Below are positions 20,456 to 32,083 of a DNA stretch of 64,000 nucleotides, one piece after another. The notes under the pieces are model-generated. The model did not search any database. It saw only the letters and a list, made by a program, of their open reading frames with translations, and had not been told where the DNA came from. Source of the stretch: Mesorhizobium sp. CA14 (GTDB taxonomy: Bacteria; Pseudomonadota; Alphaproteobacteria; Rhizobiales; Rhizobiaceae); contig NZ_JAIUHR010000004.1 of NCBI RefSeq assembly GCF_020165195.1, positions 1 through 64,000 of the forward strand. The letters are read 5' to 3'. Made by a program: the position numbers and the translations under genes. Each line of letters opens with the position of its first letter. Positions within the stretch are counted from its first letter, which is position 1.

Positions 20456-20854
20456 ATGTCGCTCGGACCGCTTCTGTCGGCGCCGCCTCCCATTCCATGG
20501 CATGCCTTCGCGGCCTTCGCCGCCCTCGCGATCGGCGGCGCCCAACTGGCGTTGCCGAAGGGTACCGTGCGTCAGCGCGCGCTGGGTTATGCCTGGGTGG
20601 CGCTGATGCTGGTCATCGCGATATCGAGCTTCTGGATCCAGCAGATCCGCCTTATCGGTCCGTTCAGCCCGATCCATCTTTTGTCGATCCTGGTGCTGGT
20701 CACGGTACCGCTGGCGGCGTGGTATGCGCACACGCATAAGGTCGCTGCGCATCGCGGCGCCATGATCAAGCTCTATCTATTCGCGCTTGTCGGCGCCGGC
20801 ATCTTCACGCTGCTGCCCGGCCGGATCATGCATGCGGTAATGTTCGGTCAGTAG
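20456..20854 (+). CDS. DUF2306-like membrane protein
   Basis: 132 aa with four membrane helices. GPFSPIHLLSILVLVTVPLAAW and the ending GIFTLLPGRIMHAV fit the DUF2306 family (function unknown). ATG 20456 has GAGGGAAGG upstream. It follows ssb by 33 bp and may be carried on its transcript. Confidence 0.78.
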   Translation: MSLGPLLSAPPPIPWHAFAAFAALAIGGAQLALPKGTVRQRALGYAWVALMLVIAISSFWIQQIRLIGPFSPIHLLSILVLVTVPLAAWYAHTHKVAAHRGAMIKLYLFALVGAGIFTLLPGRIMHAVMFGQ

Positions 20855-20883
20855 GCGACGGAAACCTCTTAAGGAAGATCAAC

Positions 20884-21309
20884 GTGAAAGCACGCATCAA
20901 ATGGGTTGAGGAACGCACCTTTGTCGGCGAGTCAGGCAGCGGCCATAAGGTCGTGCTGGGCACCGCGCACGGGCCGGACGGCAAGACGCCTGGACCGAGC
21001 CCGATGGAACTGGTGCTGATCGGCACCGGCGGCTGCTCGGCCTATGACGTGGTCCACATCCTCGAGAAAGGCCGCGAGGCGGTCGAGGATTGCGTGGTCG
21101 AGCTCGACGCCGATCGGGCCGAGGCCGATCCGAAAGTGTTTATCCGCATCCACCTGCATTTCATCGTCAAGGGCAGGGCCCTGTCGCACGACAAGGTGAA
21201 AAGGGCGATCGATCTGTCGATCGAGAAATATTGCTCGGCGTCAGCCATGATGGCGAAGACAGCGACGATCACGCATGATTTTGAGGTGGTCGAGACGGGG
21301 GCAAAATAG
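20884..21309 (+). CDS. OsmC family peroxide-detoxifying protein
   Basis: 141 aa. The two redox cysteines of OsmC/Ohr proteins are in place: Cys51 in GTGGCSAYD and Cys117 in EKYCSASAM. The subfamily resembles YhfA/OsmC rather than Ohr. GTG 20884 is the start, with AAGGAAG upstream, and no in-frame ATG fits. It lies 29 bp after the DUF2306-like gene. The substrate, probably organic peroxide, is inferred from the family. Confidence 0.88.
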   Translation: MKARIKWVEERTFVGESGSGHKVVLGTAHGPDGKTPGPSPMELVLIGTGGCSAYDVVHILEKGREAVEDCVVELDADRAEADPKVFIRIHLHFIVKGRALSHDKVKRAIDLSIEKYCSASAMMAKTATITHDFEVVETGAK

Positions 21310-21348
21310 GGCAGTAGGGCGGTAGGGCGGTAGGGCGGTAGGGCGGTA
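21309..21348. repeat. 8-bp tandem repeat, five units
   Basis: GGGCAGTA followed by four GGGCGGTA units, beginning in the last base of the OsmC-family stop codon. Such short tandem arrays change copy number by slippage; here that would alter only the gap before the convergent marC stop at 21370. Confidence 0.85.
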
Positions 21349-21369
21349 GGTGGGCTGCCTCGCAGCCGG

Positions 21370-21999
21370 TCAGGCTGCCATCAGCGCCTTCACGCCGTCG
21401 GCCACGAACTGCACCGCTAACGCCGCCAGGATAACGCCCAGCAGCCTGGTCAGGATCGAGCGGCCGGTCTGGCCGAGGATGCGGTCGATGCGTTCCGACA
21501 GCACGAACACCAGATAGGTGATGACGAGGCAGAGAAAGATGATGCCGACCAGCGCTGCCTGGGCGGCAAAGCCTTCAAAATGTCCCGATAAGAGCACCGT
21601 CGCCGAAATCGCGCCGGGGCCGGCGATCAGCGGGATCGCCAGCGGGAAGGCGGCGATGTTGTGGATCATGTCCTTGGTGATGGCGACGTCGCCGATCTTC
21701 TCCTTGCGGTCCTGCCGGCGCTCGAACACCATTTCGAAGGCGATGAAGAACAAGAGAAAACCGCCGGCGACGCGGAAGGCCGGCAGCGTGATGCCGAACA
21801 CCGACAGGATCGCGGCGCCGGCAAGTGCAAACAGCGCCATGACCAGGAAGCCGATCACCGAGGCGCGCACCGAAACCTGCTGACGTTCCTCGCGATTCAT
21901 GCCGCGCGTCACGGCGAGGAAGAGCGGCGCCAGTCCGGGCGGGTCGATGGTCACCAGGATGGTGACGAAGGCGTTGAACAGGCTGTCGAAACTCGGCAT
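21370..21999 (-). CDS. MarC family integral membrane protein
   Basis: 209 aa with six membrane helices. VTIDPPGLAPLFLAVTRGM, AIPLIAGPGAISATVLL and the closing RLLGVILAALAVQFVADGV match the MarC/NAAT family. The family was once linked to multiple antibiotic resistance, but a transport role is not firmly known. Monocistronic, convergent with the OsmC-type gene. Confidence 0.92.
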   Translation of the reverse strand: MPSFDSLFNAFVTILVTIDPPGLAPLFLAVTRGMNREERQQVSVRASVIGFLVMALFALAGAAILSVFGITLPAFRVAGGFLLFFIAFEMVFERRQDRKEKIGDVAITKDMIHNIAAFPLAIPLIAGPGAISATVLLSGHFEGFAAQAALVGIIFLCLVITYLVFVLSERIDRILGQTGRSILTRLLGVILAALAVQFVADGVKALMAA

Positions 22000-22091
22000 C
22001 GCTGGTCCCCTCCCGCCGGGCGAGGCCCAGGCCCCGCAATTGGTAGAGCAAAGCCCGGGCGGTGGAAACAGGCGGGAGGTAAATCAGCCGG

Positions 22092-22468
22092 CTATTCGGC
22101 ATTGCTGCAATAGGCCTCCAGCCGGTAGCCATCCGGATCGACAACGAAGGCGGCATAGTAATTGTCGCCATAGGCCGCGCGCAGTCCGGGCTGGCCGTTG
22201 TCCGTGCCGCCCTCACGCAATGCGGCCGCATGGAAGGCGTCGACGCCGGCGCGCGTCGGCGCCGAGAAGCAGAAATGCAGGCCGGAGTCCACGTCAGCCG
22301 GTACCGGCCGCCCGGCATCGTTCACCCAAAGCTGGACTGCCTCGCCACCGTAGCCGAGTGAACCGGGCGACTGGCTGAGACAGGAATAGCCGAGCGGCTT
22401 CAGCGCTGCGTCGTAAAAGCGTTTCGAAGCGCCGGCGTCACGAACGCGATCGAGACATGGTCAAGCAT
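22092..22468 (-). pseudogene. VOC (glyoxalase-like) protein with a one-base frameshift
   Basis: A GGAGG ribosome site precedes ATG 22468, which reads MLDHVSIA and then shifts. From about 22445 the next frame continues VRDAGASKRFYDAALKPLGY and runs without stops to 22092, ending DPDGYRLEAYCSNAE. Joined, the two pieces give a typical single-domain VOC protein of about 125 aa. One base is missing at 22445-22448. A sequencing error or a real recent mutation are both possible. Confidence 0.8.
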
Positions 22469-22500
22469 TGTTTCCTCCATGATTGCAAATGGTTGGTTGC

Positions 22501-23031
22501 TCAGGCTGGAGTCGCGCGGCGAGCCAAAAACTCGACCTCCGTGCGCCAGGTCGTGCCGCCGTCATGCGAGCGCTCGCCAAGCCAGCGAAACGAGTTTTCG
22601 GTGATCTGCGAGAAGCTCCAGCGCACCGACGCGCCGGTGCCGTCGGCGCCGACCTGGACGATGGTGTCATCCCCGGCGCGGCCGAGTTGGCGGCTGTAAT
22701 ACTGGTTGCGCGGGTCGCTCCAGAAGATGTGCCAGGCGTCGGCGCCGGGATCGTAGACGCGCAATGTCGTGCCGTAAAAGGTCCATGGCCCGAGCGACGG
22801 GGAGGGACCTGCATCGCGAGCGGGCAGGATCCAGACGTCCTGTACGGCCCTGCCTTCCAGAACCCAGCCGAAATGCACCTCGCCGCGACCTGTGAGCCTT
22901 GTCCCATCCTCGAGAATGCGCGTGGCATCGAACGTCCAGGCGCCGACGAAGCGGCCATAGAGCTTCAGCTTTTCGGCGAGGTCTGGTTTGGGCCCGTCGC
23001 TGTGCAGGGCCTCGGCAAAGGGATCGGTCAT
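22501..23031 (-). CDS. Uncharacterised beta-rich protein
   Basis: 176 aa, no signal peptide or membrane segment. It is rich in Trp and aromatic residues with a repeated strand-like pattern (FVGAWTFDATRILEDGTRL, GEVHFGWVLEGRAVQDVW, WHIFWSDPRNQYYSRQ), which suggests a lipocalin-like barrel akin to DUF1579-type proteins. The function is unknown. It lies 32 bp upstream of the VOC gene on the same strand, so they may form a pair; the AraC regulator 86 bp away on the other strand may control both. Confidence 0.7.
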   Translation of the reverse strand: MTDPFAEALHSDGPKPDLAEKLKLYGRFVGAWTFDATRILEDGTRLTGRGEVHFGWVLEGRAVQDVWILPARDAGPSPSLGPWTFYGTTLRVYDPGADAWHIFWSDPRNQYYSRQLGRAGDDTIVQVGADGTGASVRWSFSQITENSFRWLGERSHDGGTTWRTEVEFLARRATPA

Positions 23032-23116
23032 TGTTGCTGCCTCGTTTGTCAGGAGAGGGCTAGCAATAGGGGCATGGCAGGGTTCGTCGCTTGGGAAAAA
23101 TTGCTATCTTTCGGGC

Positions 23117-23947
23117 ATGACGACGGCACAAAAAACTCTGGCTTCCGGGCACGGTTGGCAGGTGTCCGACGTGGTGTGCACGGCCGTCCCCGGCGACAAA
23201 CCATTCGAGGAAGAGCATCGCAGCTTTTGCGTTGCCGCAGTGACCAGGGGCATGTTCCGCTATCGCACGCGCCAAGGCACGGCGATGCTGGCGCCGGGCG
23301 CTATCCTGCTCGGCAATCCCGGCGCCTGCTACGAATGCGGGCATGAGCACGGCGCCGGCGACCGCTGCCTCTCGTTTCATTTTACCCCGGCCTATATGGA
23401 GCGGGTCGTGGCCGATGTGCCGGGCGCGAAACGGCTCGGCTTTGCCGATCCGCGCCTGCCGCCCTTGCCGGCGCTGACGCCTTTGCTCGCCGAGGCGGAG
23501 GCGGCGCGGGAGACAGGCGACAGCGACGCGTTCGAGGAACTCGGCCTGCGCATCGCCGGCGCGGTCGCCGCGGCTGCGGCCGGGTCTGCCGCCGCGACCC
23601 GAACGCCCAGCCGCCGCGACCAGAAACGGGTTGCCGAAGCGGTGCGGCTGATCGAGCTCAACGCCGAACGGCCGCTTTCGCTGACCGAACTTGCCGACTG
23701 CACGGCGACCAGTCCGTATCATTTCCTGCGCATTTTCCGGCAGGTGGCCGGCTTGACGCCCTACCAGTTCCTGCTCAGGACCAGACTGCACCGCGCCGCG
23801 GTGCGGCTGCGCAGCTCCGGCGCGACGATCTCGACGATCGCTTTCGACGCGGGCTTCAACGACCTGTCGACCTTCAACCGCCGGTTCCGGCGCGAGATGG
23901 GGGAGGCCCCCGGTGCGTATCGCGTCAGGCGATCCCACATACGATAG
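23117..23947 (+). CDS. AraC family transcriptional regulator
   Basis: 276 aa. An N-terminal cupin-like sensor part (to about residue 150, with CYECGHEHGAGDRCLSFHF) is followed by a double helix-turn-helix: RPLSLTELADCTATSPYHFL and STIAFDAGFNDLSTFNRRF, ending with the AraC hallmark PGAYR. ATG 23117 is chosen as the start of the conserved part; its ribosome site is weak. Divergent from the 176-aa gene, a likely target. Confidence 0.9.
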   Translation: MTTAQKTLASGHGWQVSDVVCTAVPGDKPFEEEHRSFCVAAVTRGMFRYRTRQGTAMLAPGAILLGNPGACYECGHEHGAGDRCLSFHFTPAYMERVVADVPGAKRLGFADPRLPPLPALTPLLAEAEAARETGDSDAFEELGLRIAGAVAAAAAGSAAATRTPSRRDQKRVAEAVRLIELNAERPLSLTELADCTATSPYHFLRIFRQVAGLTPYQFLLRTRLHRAAVRLRSSGATISTIAFDAGFNDLSTFNRRFRREMGEAPGAYRVRRSHIR

Positions 23948-24010
23948 AGCCGACGCGTTTAATTTGGACCGGCAACTGCGCCAATGACCGGGTATCTCGG
24001 GTGCCCATTG

Positions 24011-25018
24011 TCATTGCTTGAAGACGTAAATCGCGCCTCCGCTGTCATCGGATACGAGGACGGAACCATCCGGCGCTTCCTTGACATCTACGGGGCGACC
24101 AACCCCTCTGACGAATGTCGCGACCGAAACAGGGCGACCGCCCTGGAAGCGCACGCGCACGACCTCGCGGCCGACCGGGACCGTCCTGTTCCAACTTCCG
24201 TGCTCGGCGACCAAAGCGTCGCCACCGAGACTGCGGAAGAAATGGATTCCTAGCGTTGCGACGTGCGCCTGGAACTCGAAGACGGGTGCAATCTGCTGCG
24301 CGGGCGGCCGCGCGTTCTCGAATCCCTTGAGCCGGATTCGGCCACCGAAATAGGGAAAGCCGTAGAAGCCGCTGGGCTGAAGCTCGTTCAATTCGTCAGG
24401 CGGGATGTCGTCGCCCATTCTGTCGGCGCCATTGTCGGTGAAGAACATGGCGCCGCCCTTCCAGTCGAAGCCGACCGAATTGCGCACGCCCCAGGCGGCG
24501 CGCCGAAAATCGGACCCGTCCTGCTTCATGCTGACGATCGTGCCTTGCAGTCCGTGCGTCAGACAAATGTTGCAAGGTGAACCCAACGAGACATAAAGCC
24601 GGGAATCAGGGCCGACGCGGATATAGCGGTAACTATGGACCCCCGAGTTCGTTAACCCCCGACGTATGTCGCGCCTGCCGCTCAGAGTGCCGTCATTCCC
24701 GATGTCGAAGGCGGTCACGCTGTTCCTCGAGGCTACAAACAGACGATTGCCGGAGCAGGCGACACCGTTCGCAGCCGAGAATCCGGAGGCGGCCACTCGG
24801 GCGCGCCCCCCGGACACCGGCAAGGAATAGACCGAAGAGCCTTTGGTGCCGACGAACAGCATGTCGCCGCAGACCGCCATTTCGCGCGCGGCTGGAACGC
24901 GGGCAAGAAGCGCAGCCTGCGCTGCGCCCAGACCGGAAGTGATCACCGCAACGGAAGCCAAAGCGAGAAATCGAATTCCAACGGAAAGCAATCCGGTCCT
25001 GAGGGAAAGGACATCCAT
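24011..25018 (-). CDS. PQQ-dependent sugar (sorbosone-type) dehydrogenase-like protein
   Basis: 335 aa exported protein. The signal peptide ends about SGLGAAQA. A beta-propeller fold of the glucose/sorbosone dehydrogenase group follows: NGVACSGNRLFVASRNSV, VSLGSPCNICL, WGVRNSVGFDW, FFTDNGADRMGDDIPPDE, HGSWNRTVPVG and RPVDVKEAPDGSVLVSDD. Such enzymes oxidise sugars in the periplasm using PQQ. ATG 25018 has GGAGGTGGCA upstream. Substrate and PQQ use are inferred. Confidence 0.85.
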   Translation of the reverse strand: MDVLSLRTGLLSVGIRFLALASVAVITSGLGAAQAALLARVPAAREMAVCGDMLFVGTKGSSVYSLPVSGGRARVAASGFSAANGVACSGNRLFVASRNSVTAFDIGNDGTLSGRRDIRRGLTNSGVHSYRYIRVGPDSRLYVSLGSPCNICLTHGLQGTIVSMKQDGSDFRRAAWGVRNSVGFDWKGGAMFFTDNGADRMGDDIPPDELNELQPSGFYGFPYFGGRIRLKGFENARPPAQQIAPVFEFQAHVATLGIHFFRSLGGDALVAEHGSWNRTVPVGREVVRVRFQGGRPVSVATFVRGVGRPVDVKEAPDGSVLVSDDSGGAIYVFKQ

Positions 25019-25140
25019 TGCCACCTCCACACGCAAGCAGGGTCTGCGGGAGGCAATTGGAGCGGCTTATTCCCGTTTCAAGTCGCAGCCACTGACACAG
25101 TGGCGACAGCCAGGGCACCAGTGCCAGGCCCCGGCCGCCG

Positions 25141-25763
25141 TCAGTCCGACGTCGGCCCGCACCAGCCGGGCAGATAATCCGCATCCTTGCTCTTCGCGAG
25201 CGCCAGAGCCTCCTTCATCGCCTTGTCGAAGTTCTTCGACACCGCATTGTGATCGATGCGCCGGCGCAGGAAATCCGCCCAGATGAATTCGCTGAACGGC
25301 GTCGTGTCCTTGGCATAGCCGCCCAGCCGGCGCAACTCGCCAGCCATGCTTCGGTAGGGATCATCGACCAGCTCGCCAATTGTCTTTGGGATAGCCGAGT
25401 AATCGCGGCGCCGGCCGTTCTCATCGAACGGGTGCATCCAGCCGCGATTGTCGAGCACGAAAAGAAATGCGTCCTTGGCGAGCGCGGACAGGTCGCTGAT
25501 CACGGTCACAAGCACGTCCTTCACACCTTCCTCGAGCAGGCGCGGGCGAGATGATGGTGATCGGTGACGTAGTTGCGGCTTTTGGGGCTCAGCACGACCG
25601 GCACCATGTGTTTGCCGAGAAAAGTGCCGGTCTTGTTCTTGGCGTCTTGCGCCCGGATCATCTGGCGTTTCAACGCAACTTCGCGCATGCCGACCGTGAT
25701 CTGCGTCGGCCGCAATTCCTCGACGGGGACCGGGGTCACAATGGGTTCTCGGGGATCGATCAT
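25141..25763 (-). pseudogene. ParB-like nuclease-fold protein (PF08857 type) with a frameshift
   Basis: ATG 25763 reads MIDPREPIVTPVPVEELRPT and reaches the family signature YVTDHHHLARAC, then meets a stop at 25521. The next frame carries on LLEEGVKDVLVTVISDLSAL to the proper end YLPGWCGPTSD at 25141. Together they make a complete ParB-like protein of about 207 aa with one base lost near 25535-25541. The start overlaps the SulP stop (ATGA). The role of this family is not known; its fold is shared with ParB/sulfiredoxin proteins. Confidence 0.8.
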
Positions 25764-27490
25764 GGCATTCCATCCTGTTCCTGCTGTTGCGGTTTCCCCG
25801 GACCAAGTGTTTTGATCGCCGCATCGACGCTGTGGAATATCCGTTGCGGACCGACGATTTCGGCGATGCCGAACCCGTTCAGCGCCGCCTGGGCGCGTAG
25901 TGATTCCATACGGGCGATAGCAAAGATCGCGCCTTTGTCGCGACAATGACGGATGGTGTCGATCAGCGCCTGCGCGGCGGTATAGTCGATCTCGACGATG
26001 TTGCTGGCCTCCAGCACCACCAGCTTCACATTCTCGCTCCTGGCCTCGATCAGGCCGCTCAGGCCACGCTTGAAACGGTCGGCGTTTATGAAGGAAAGCG
26101 GCGCCTGGAACGCTACCACCAGCACGCCGGGATGCCGCTCGCCTGCGCTGGAACCGCTCGGCGGCCACCAGACCGACGTGCCCGGCACTTGCGCCAGCTC
26201 GATCGGCTCAGTGCGCGTCGAGCCCCAGATACCGTGCAGCAGCGACAGGCCGATGCCGATCGCGACGCCGGTTTCGATCGGCAGGACGACGATGGCGATC
26301 ATGGTGATCAGGATCAGCGCGAACTCGACCGGCGCCTGGCGCCAGACCTTGGCGAACACCTGCCAGCGCAGGATGTGCTGGGTCACGAACATCAGCACCC
26401 CGGCCAAAGCAGCCTGCGGCACGTTGGCAAGCAGGCCGCCGCCGAAAGCGCTGAGCGCCAAGACGATGGCCGCCGCGATAAGGCCCGAGAGCTGCGAGCG
26501 ACCTCCCGTCTGGGCAACGATGGCCGTGCGCGGCGGGCTGGCGTTGACGGCAAAGGCACCGAACAGGCCGGCCACGATGCTGCCTGCGCCGACGCCGACG
26601 AAATCGCGGTTGATGTCGGGCGTGTCGCCATCCTGCGGCGCGAAGGAGCGGCTGGTGGCCGCCGTCTGCACCATGACGACAATGGCGATCAGCAGCGCGA
26701 GCGGGACGAGGGCCTGCGCGTCCTGAAAGTCGACGGTCGGCATGCCGTGAGCCGACAGCCCGTTCGGCAAGGCGCCGAGCACTTCGACGCCACGGTTCTT
26801 CAGGTCGAAGGCGACGACGCCAAGCGTCGCCAGAGCCATGCCGATCAAAGCCGCCGGGATGCGAGCGCTGATATGCTCCGAGACGAAGACGAGGACGAAC
26901 ACGCCGAGCCCGAGCCCAAGGCTCCATGGATTGGTGAGATGAAGATCTGCGGCGATTTCACTAACGCGTCGAACCGTCTCGCCGCTTTCCGCCGGCAGGC
27001 CGAGCAAAGAAGGCAGTTGCGAGACGATGATATGGACGGAAATGCCGGCGAGGAAACCGGTCGTGACTGGCACGGACAGGAGATCGGCGATCCAGCCGAG
27101 ACGGAAAATGCCACTGAGCGTCACCAGAAGCCCCACCATCAGCGCCAGCATGGCGGCGAGCGCCAGATAATGCGGCGAGCCGGAAGTGGCGATCAGCGCC
27201 AGCCCGCCGGCGAACAACGGCGTGATCGTCGAATCCGCTCCGGCCGAGAGGTGGCGGTTGGCGCCGAACAGCGCGAAGGCGACCGAGCCGGCGACGAAAG
27301 CAAAGAAACCGATCTCCGGCGCGAAGCCGCCGAGGCGCGCCGTCGCCATCTGCTCGGGAATGGCGATCGCGGCCAGTGTAATGCCGGCCGCCATATCCCC
27401 GTTGAGGTCCCTGACGCTCCAGCCGCTCAGCGCCCGCAAAGGCAGCCATGAGGCCAGGTTCATTGCGCTTGCGGTTTTTGCCCGATCCAT
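25760..27490 (-). CDS. SulP family anion transporter with STAS domain
   Basis: 576 aa from ATG 27490 (AAGGT upstream; ATG 27463 is an alternative). The membrane domain holds the SulP signature region around AGITLAAIAIPEQMATARLG and ten or more helices, with VNASPPRTAIVAQTGGRSQL. A cytoplasmic STAS domain follows (PLSFINADRFKRGLSGLIE, LVVLEASNIVEIDYTAAQAL). SulP proteins carry sulfate, bicarbonate or dicarboxylates; the substrate is unclear here. The stop overlaps the ParB-like start. Confidence 0.92.
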   Translation of the reverse strand: MDRAKTASAMNLASWLPLRALSGWSVRDLNGDMAAGITLAAIAIPEQMATARLGGFAPEIGFFAFVAGSVAFALFGANRHLSAGADSTITPLFAGGLALIATSGSPHYLALAAMLALMVGLLVTLSGIFRLGWIADLLSVPVTTGFLAGISVHIIVSQLPSLLGLPAESGETVRRVSEIAADLHLTNPWSLGLGLGVFVLVFVSEHISARIPAALIGMALATLGVVAFDLKNRGVEVLGALPNGLSAHGMPTVDFQDAQALVPLALLIAIVVMVQTAATSRSFAPQDGDTPDINRDFVGVGAGSIVAGLFGAFAVNASPPRTAIVAQTGGRSQLSGLIAAAIVLALSAFGGGLLANVPQAALAGVLMFVTQHILRWQVFAKVWRQAPVEFALILITMIAIVVLPIETGVAIGIGLSLLHGIWGSTRTEPIELAQVPGTSVWWPPSGSSAGERHPGVLVVAFQAPLSFINADRFKRGLSGLIEARSENVKLVVLEASNIVEIDYTAAQALIDTIRHCRDKGAIFAIARMESLRAQAALNGFGIAEIVGPQRIFHSVDAAIKTLGPGKPQQQEQDGMP

Positions 27491-27663
27491 CGCCGACCTT
27501 GCCGCATCATGGCGAAAACGACTGTGGCCATATCGTCGCAATCAGCGGTATCCATTTGAAATTACCATCAAAATTGTCGCTGGAAAAGTCGGGCTGATAT
27601 TGGAGTTTCGGCGAGGCATCCTATATAAGCGGTGAGTGATTCCCGACTGGACTGTGACCTGAT

Positions 27664-30450
<2,787 letters not shown>

Positions 30451-30465
30451 GTTCCGTCCAGGCTT

Positions 30466-30486
30466 CACCGGCCCTCAAGGCCGGTG
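30466..30486. terminator. Hairpin between gyrA and a convergent small gene
   Basis: CACCGGCC-CTCAA-GGCCGGTG, an 8-bp perfect stem with a 5-nt loop, 16 bp after the gyrA stop and 16 bp from the stop of the opposing 50-aa gene. There is no U-run; it could end both transcripts. Confidence 0.55.
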
Positions 30487-30501
30487 CGAAGATAGCGGTG
30501 A

Positions 30502-30654
30502 TCAGTGGCGACGGTAGACGTTGCGATGAGCGAACCCATCGAGCCGCTTGGTATTGGCCTTGACGCGCACTCGCGCTGCTTCCTGATGCAACCCGAATGC
30601 AGTTGCGATCAGCATCACGATGGTCATTGCAGTGGCAAGCATGTAGATCAGCAT
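30502..30654 (-). CDS. 50-aa single-pass membrane protein
   Basis: Begins MLIYMLATAMTIVMLIATAF, one hydrophobic helix, followed by a basic tail (RVRVKANTKRLDGFAHRN) ending VYRRH. ATG 30654 has AGGAGAA 8 bp upstream, a strong ribosome site. No family recognised. The basic tail after a single helix suggests an inner-membrane protein with its C-terminus in the cytoplasm. Confidence 0.7.
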   Translation of the reverse strand: MLIYMLATAMTIVMLIATAFGLHQEAARVRVKANTKRLDGFAHRNVYRRH

Positions 30655-30833
30655 TTGCGTGTTCTCCTGGGCTTACAACGATGACATGGGGATTTGGTTT
30701 CATCCCTTGAAGCGGCAACCTAGTGAACGCTGAGTGAAACGTTCGTGATTGCCGCGTTCATCTGTCGTTCATCGGCGCGAGAAGGTTCACGGCCGCGCAA
30801 TCGATGGGATTTGCCTTTGTTGGAGAGGCTCGC

Positions 30834-30933
30834 TAAAGCGTTCACCGTTTCAAGGAAACGGCGAACCGCTCCATGTGTTTGTTTTGCGCAATCCGGACGG
30901 AAAACCGCTCACACTTTTCCCGGAATTGCTCTA
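30834..30933. repeat. Two-module dispersed repeat before coaD
   Basis: Module one is an imperfect hairpin (AAGCGTTCACCGTTT with AAACGGCGAACCGCT). Module two is the 6246-type palindrome, from GCGCAATCCGGACGG to CCCGGAATTGCTCTAG. The element ends 10 bp before coaD, so it must be part of the promoter or leader of that gene. The same two-module layout is seen at 40289-40390. Confidence 0.8.
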
Positions 30934-30943
30934 GAAGCCTGCC

Positions 30944-31444
30944 ATGACCGAACGCACCGCCCTCTATGCCGGCTCCTTCGACCCGCTGACCAACGGCCAT
31001 CTCGACGTGCTGAAAGCCTCGCTGGCGGTGGCCGACACCGTCTACGCCGCGATCGGCATCCATCCGGGCAAGAAGCCATTGTTTTCCTTCGAGGAACGCG
31101 TGGAGCTGATCGAGGCGGCAACCAAGAACGAGTTCGGCCGCGACGGCGGTCGCATCAAGGTCGTTTCCTTCGATGGGCTGGTCATTGATGCGGCCCGCAA
31201 GCACGGCGCCTCGATCATCATCCGGGGTCTGCGCGACGGCACCGACCTCGACTACGAAATGCAGATGGCCGGCATGAACGAGACGATGGCGCCGGAATTG
31301 CAGACGGTTTTTCTGCCGGCGAGCCCCTCGGTGCGCACCATTACCGCCACACTCGTGCGCCAGATTGCCTCGATGGGCGGCGACATCCGCCCATTCGTGC
31401 CAGCGGCCGTCGCCGGCGCGCTCAACGCCAAGTTCACCAGATAG
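30944..31444 (+). CDS. coaD: Phosphopantetheine adenylyltransferase
   Basis: 166 aa, usual length. It joins ATP and 4'-phosphopantetheine to dephospho-CoA, the penultimate CoA step. The nucleotidyltransferase signature TNGH is at residues 16-19 in [33 protein letters not shown] and the ISSTLVR-like [11 protein letters not shown] are in place. Followed by two cyclophilin genes at short spacing, probably one transcript. Confidence 0.97.
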   Translation: MTERTALYAGSFDPLTNGHLDVLKASLAVADTVYAAIGIHPGKKPLFSFEERVELIEAATKNEFGRDGGRIKVVSFDGLVIDAARKHGASIIIRGLRDGTDLDYEMQMAGMNETMAPELQTVFLPASPSVRTITATLVRQIASMGGDIRPFVPAAVAGALNAKFTR

Positions 31445-31462
31445 GCTTTCCCGGAGATCCCT

Positions 31463-32053
31463 ATGCAGCTGAAGAAGCTCGCTTCGTTCCTTGTCGTGCT
31501 TGCCGGCCTTTTCGCGGCATCCATGCCGGCTGTCGCCGCCGACAAGGAAAACACCATGATCATCACGCTGAAGGACGGCGACGTGACCATCGCGCTGCGC
31601 CCTGACCTGGCGCCCAAGCATGTCGCGCAGATCAAGAAGCTGGTGCGTGACGGCGCCTACGACAATGTCGCGTTCCACCGCGTCATCGACGGCTTCATGG
31701 CGCAGACCGGCGACGTCAAGTTCGGCAACATGAAGAAGGGTTTCAACCCCCAAGCCGTCGGCACCGGCGGTTCCGATCTTCCGGACCTGCCGGCCGAGTT
31801 CTCGCAGAGCGAGCAGTTCACGCGCGGCGTGGTCGGCATGGCCCGCTCGCAGGCCCCGAATTCGGCGAACTCGCAATTCTTCATCATGTTCGCGCCGGCG
31901 CCGAACCTCGACGGCCAGTACACCATCGTCGGCAAGGTGGTCGGCGGCATGGACCTCGTCGACAAGATCAAGAAGGGCGACGAGGCCGACAACGGCACGG
32001 TCAGCGACCCCGACCGCATGATCAAGGTCCGCATCGCCGCCGACAGCAAGTAA
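31463..32053 (+). CDS. Exported cyclophilin peptidyl-prolyl isomerase
   Basis: 196 aa. The signal peptide covers about residues 1-25 (ending PAVAA). The cyclophilin domain follows, with FHRVIDGFMAQTGDV, MARSQAPNSANSQFFIMF and the C-terminal region. It should act on periplasmic proteins. It lies 18 bp after coaD and is a paralog of the cytoplasmic copy 30 bp downstream, from which it differs mainly by the signal peptide and an insert around NMKKGFNPQAVG. Confidence 0.93.
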   Translation: MQLKKLASFLVVLAGLFAASMPAVAADKENTMIITLKDGDVTIALRPDLAPKHVAQIKKLVRDGAYDNVAFHRVIDGFMAQTGDVKFGNMKKGFNPQAVGTGGSDLPDLPAEFSQSEQFTRGVVGMARSQAPNSANSQFFIMFAPAPNLDGQYTIVGKVVGGMDLVDKIKKGDEADNGTVSDPDRMIKVRIAADSK

Positions 32054-32083
32054 CTCCCTCAATTTTCAAAAGGATTTTCCGAC

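Noticed and set aside
21309..21348. CRISPR-like repeat
   Set aside because: Contiguous 8-bp units without spacers; a simple tandem repeat.
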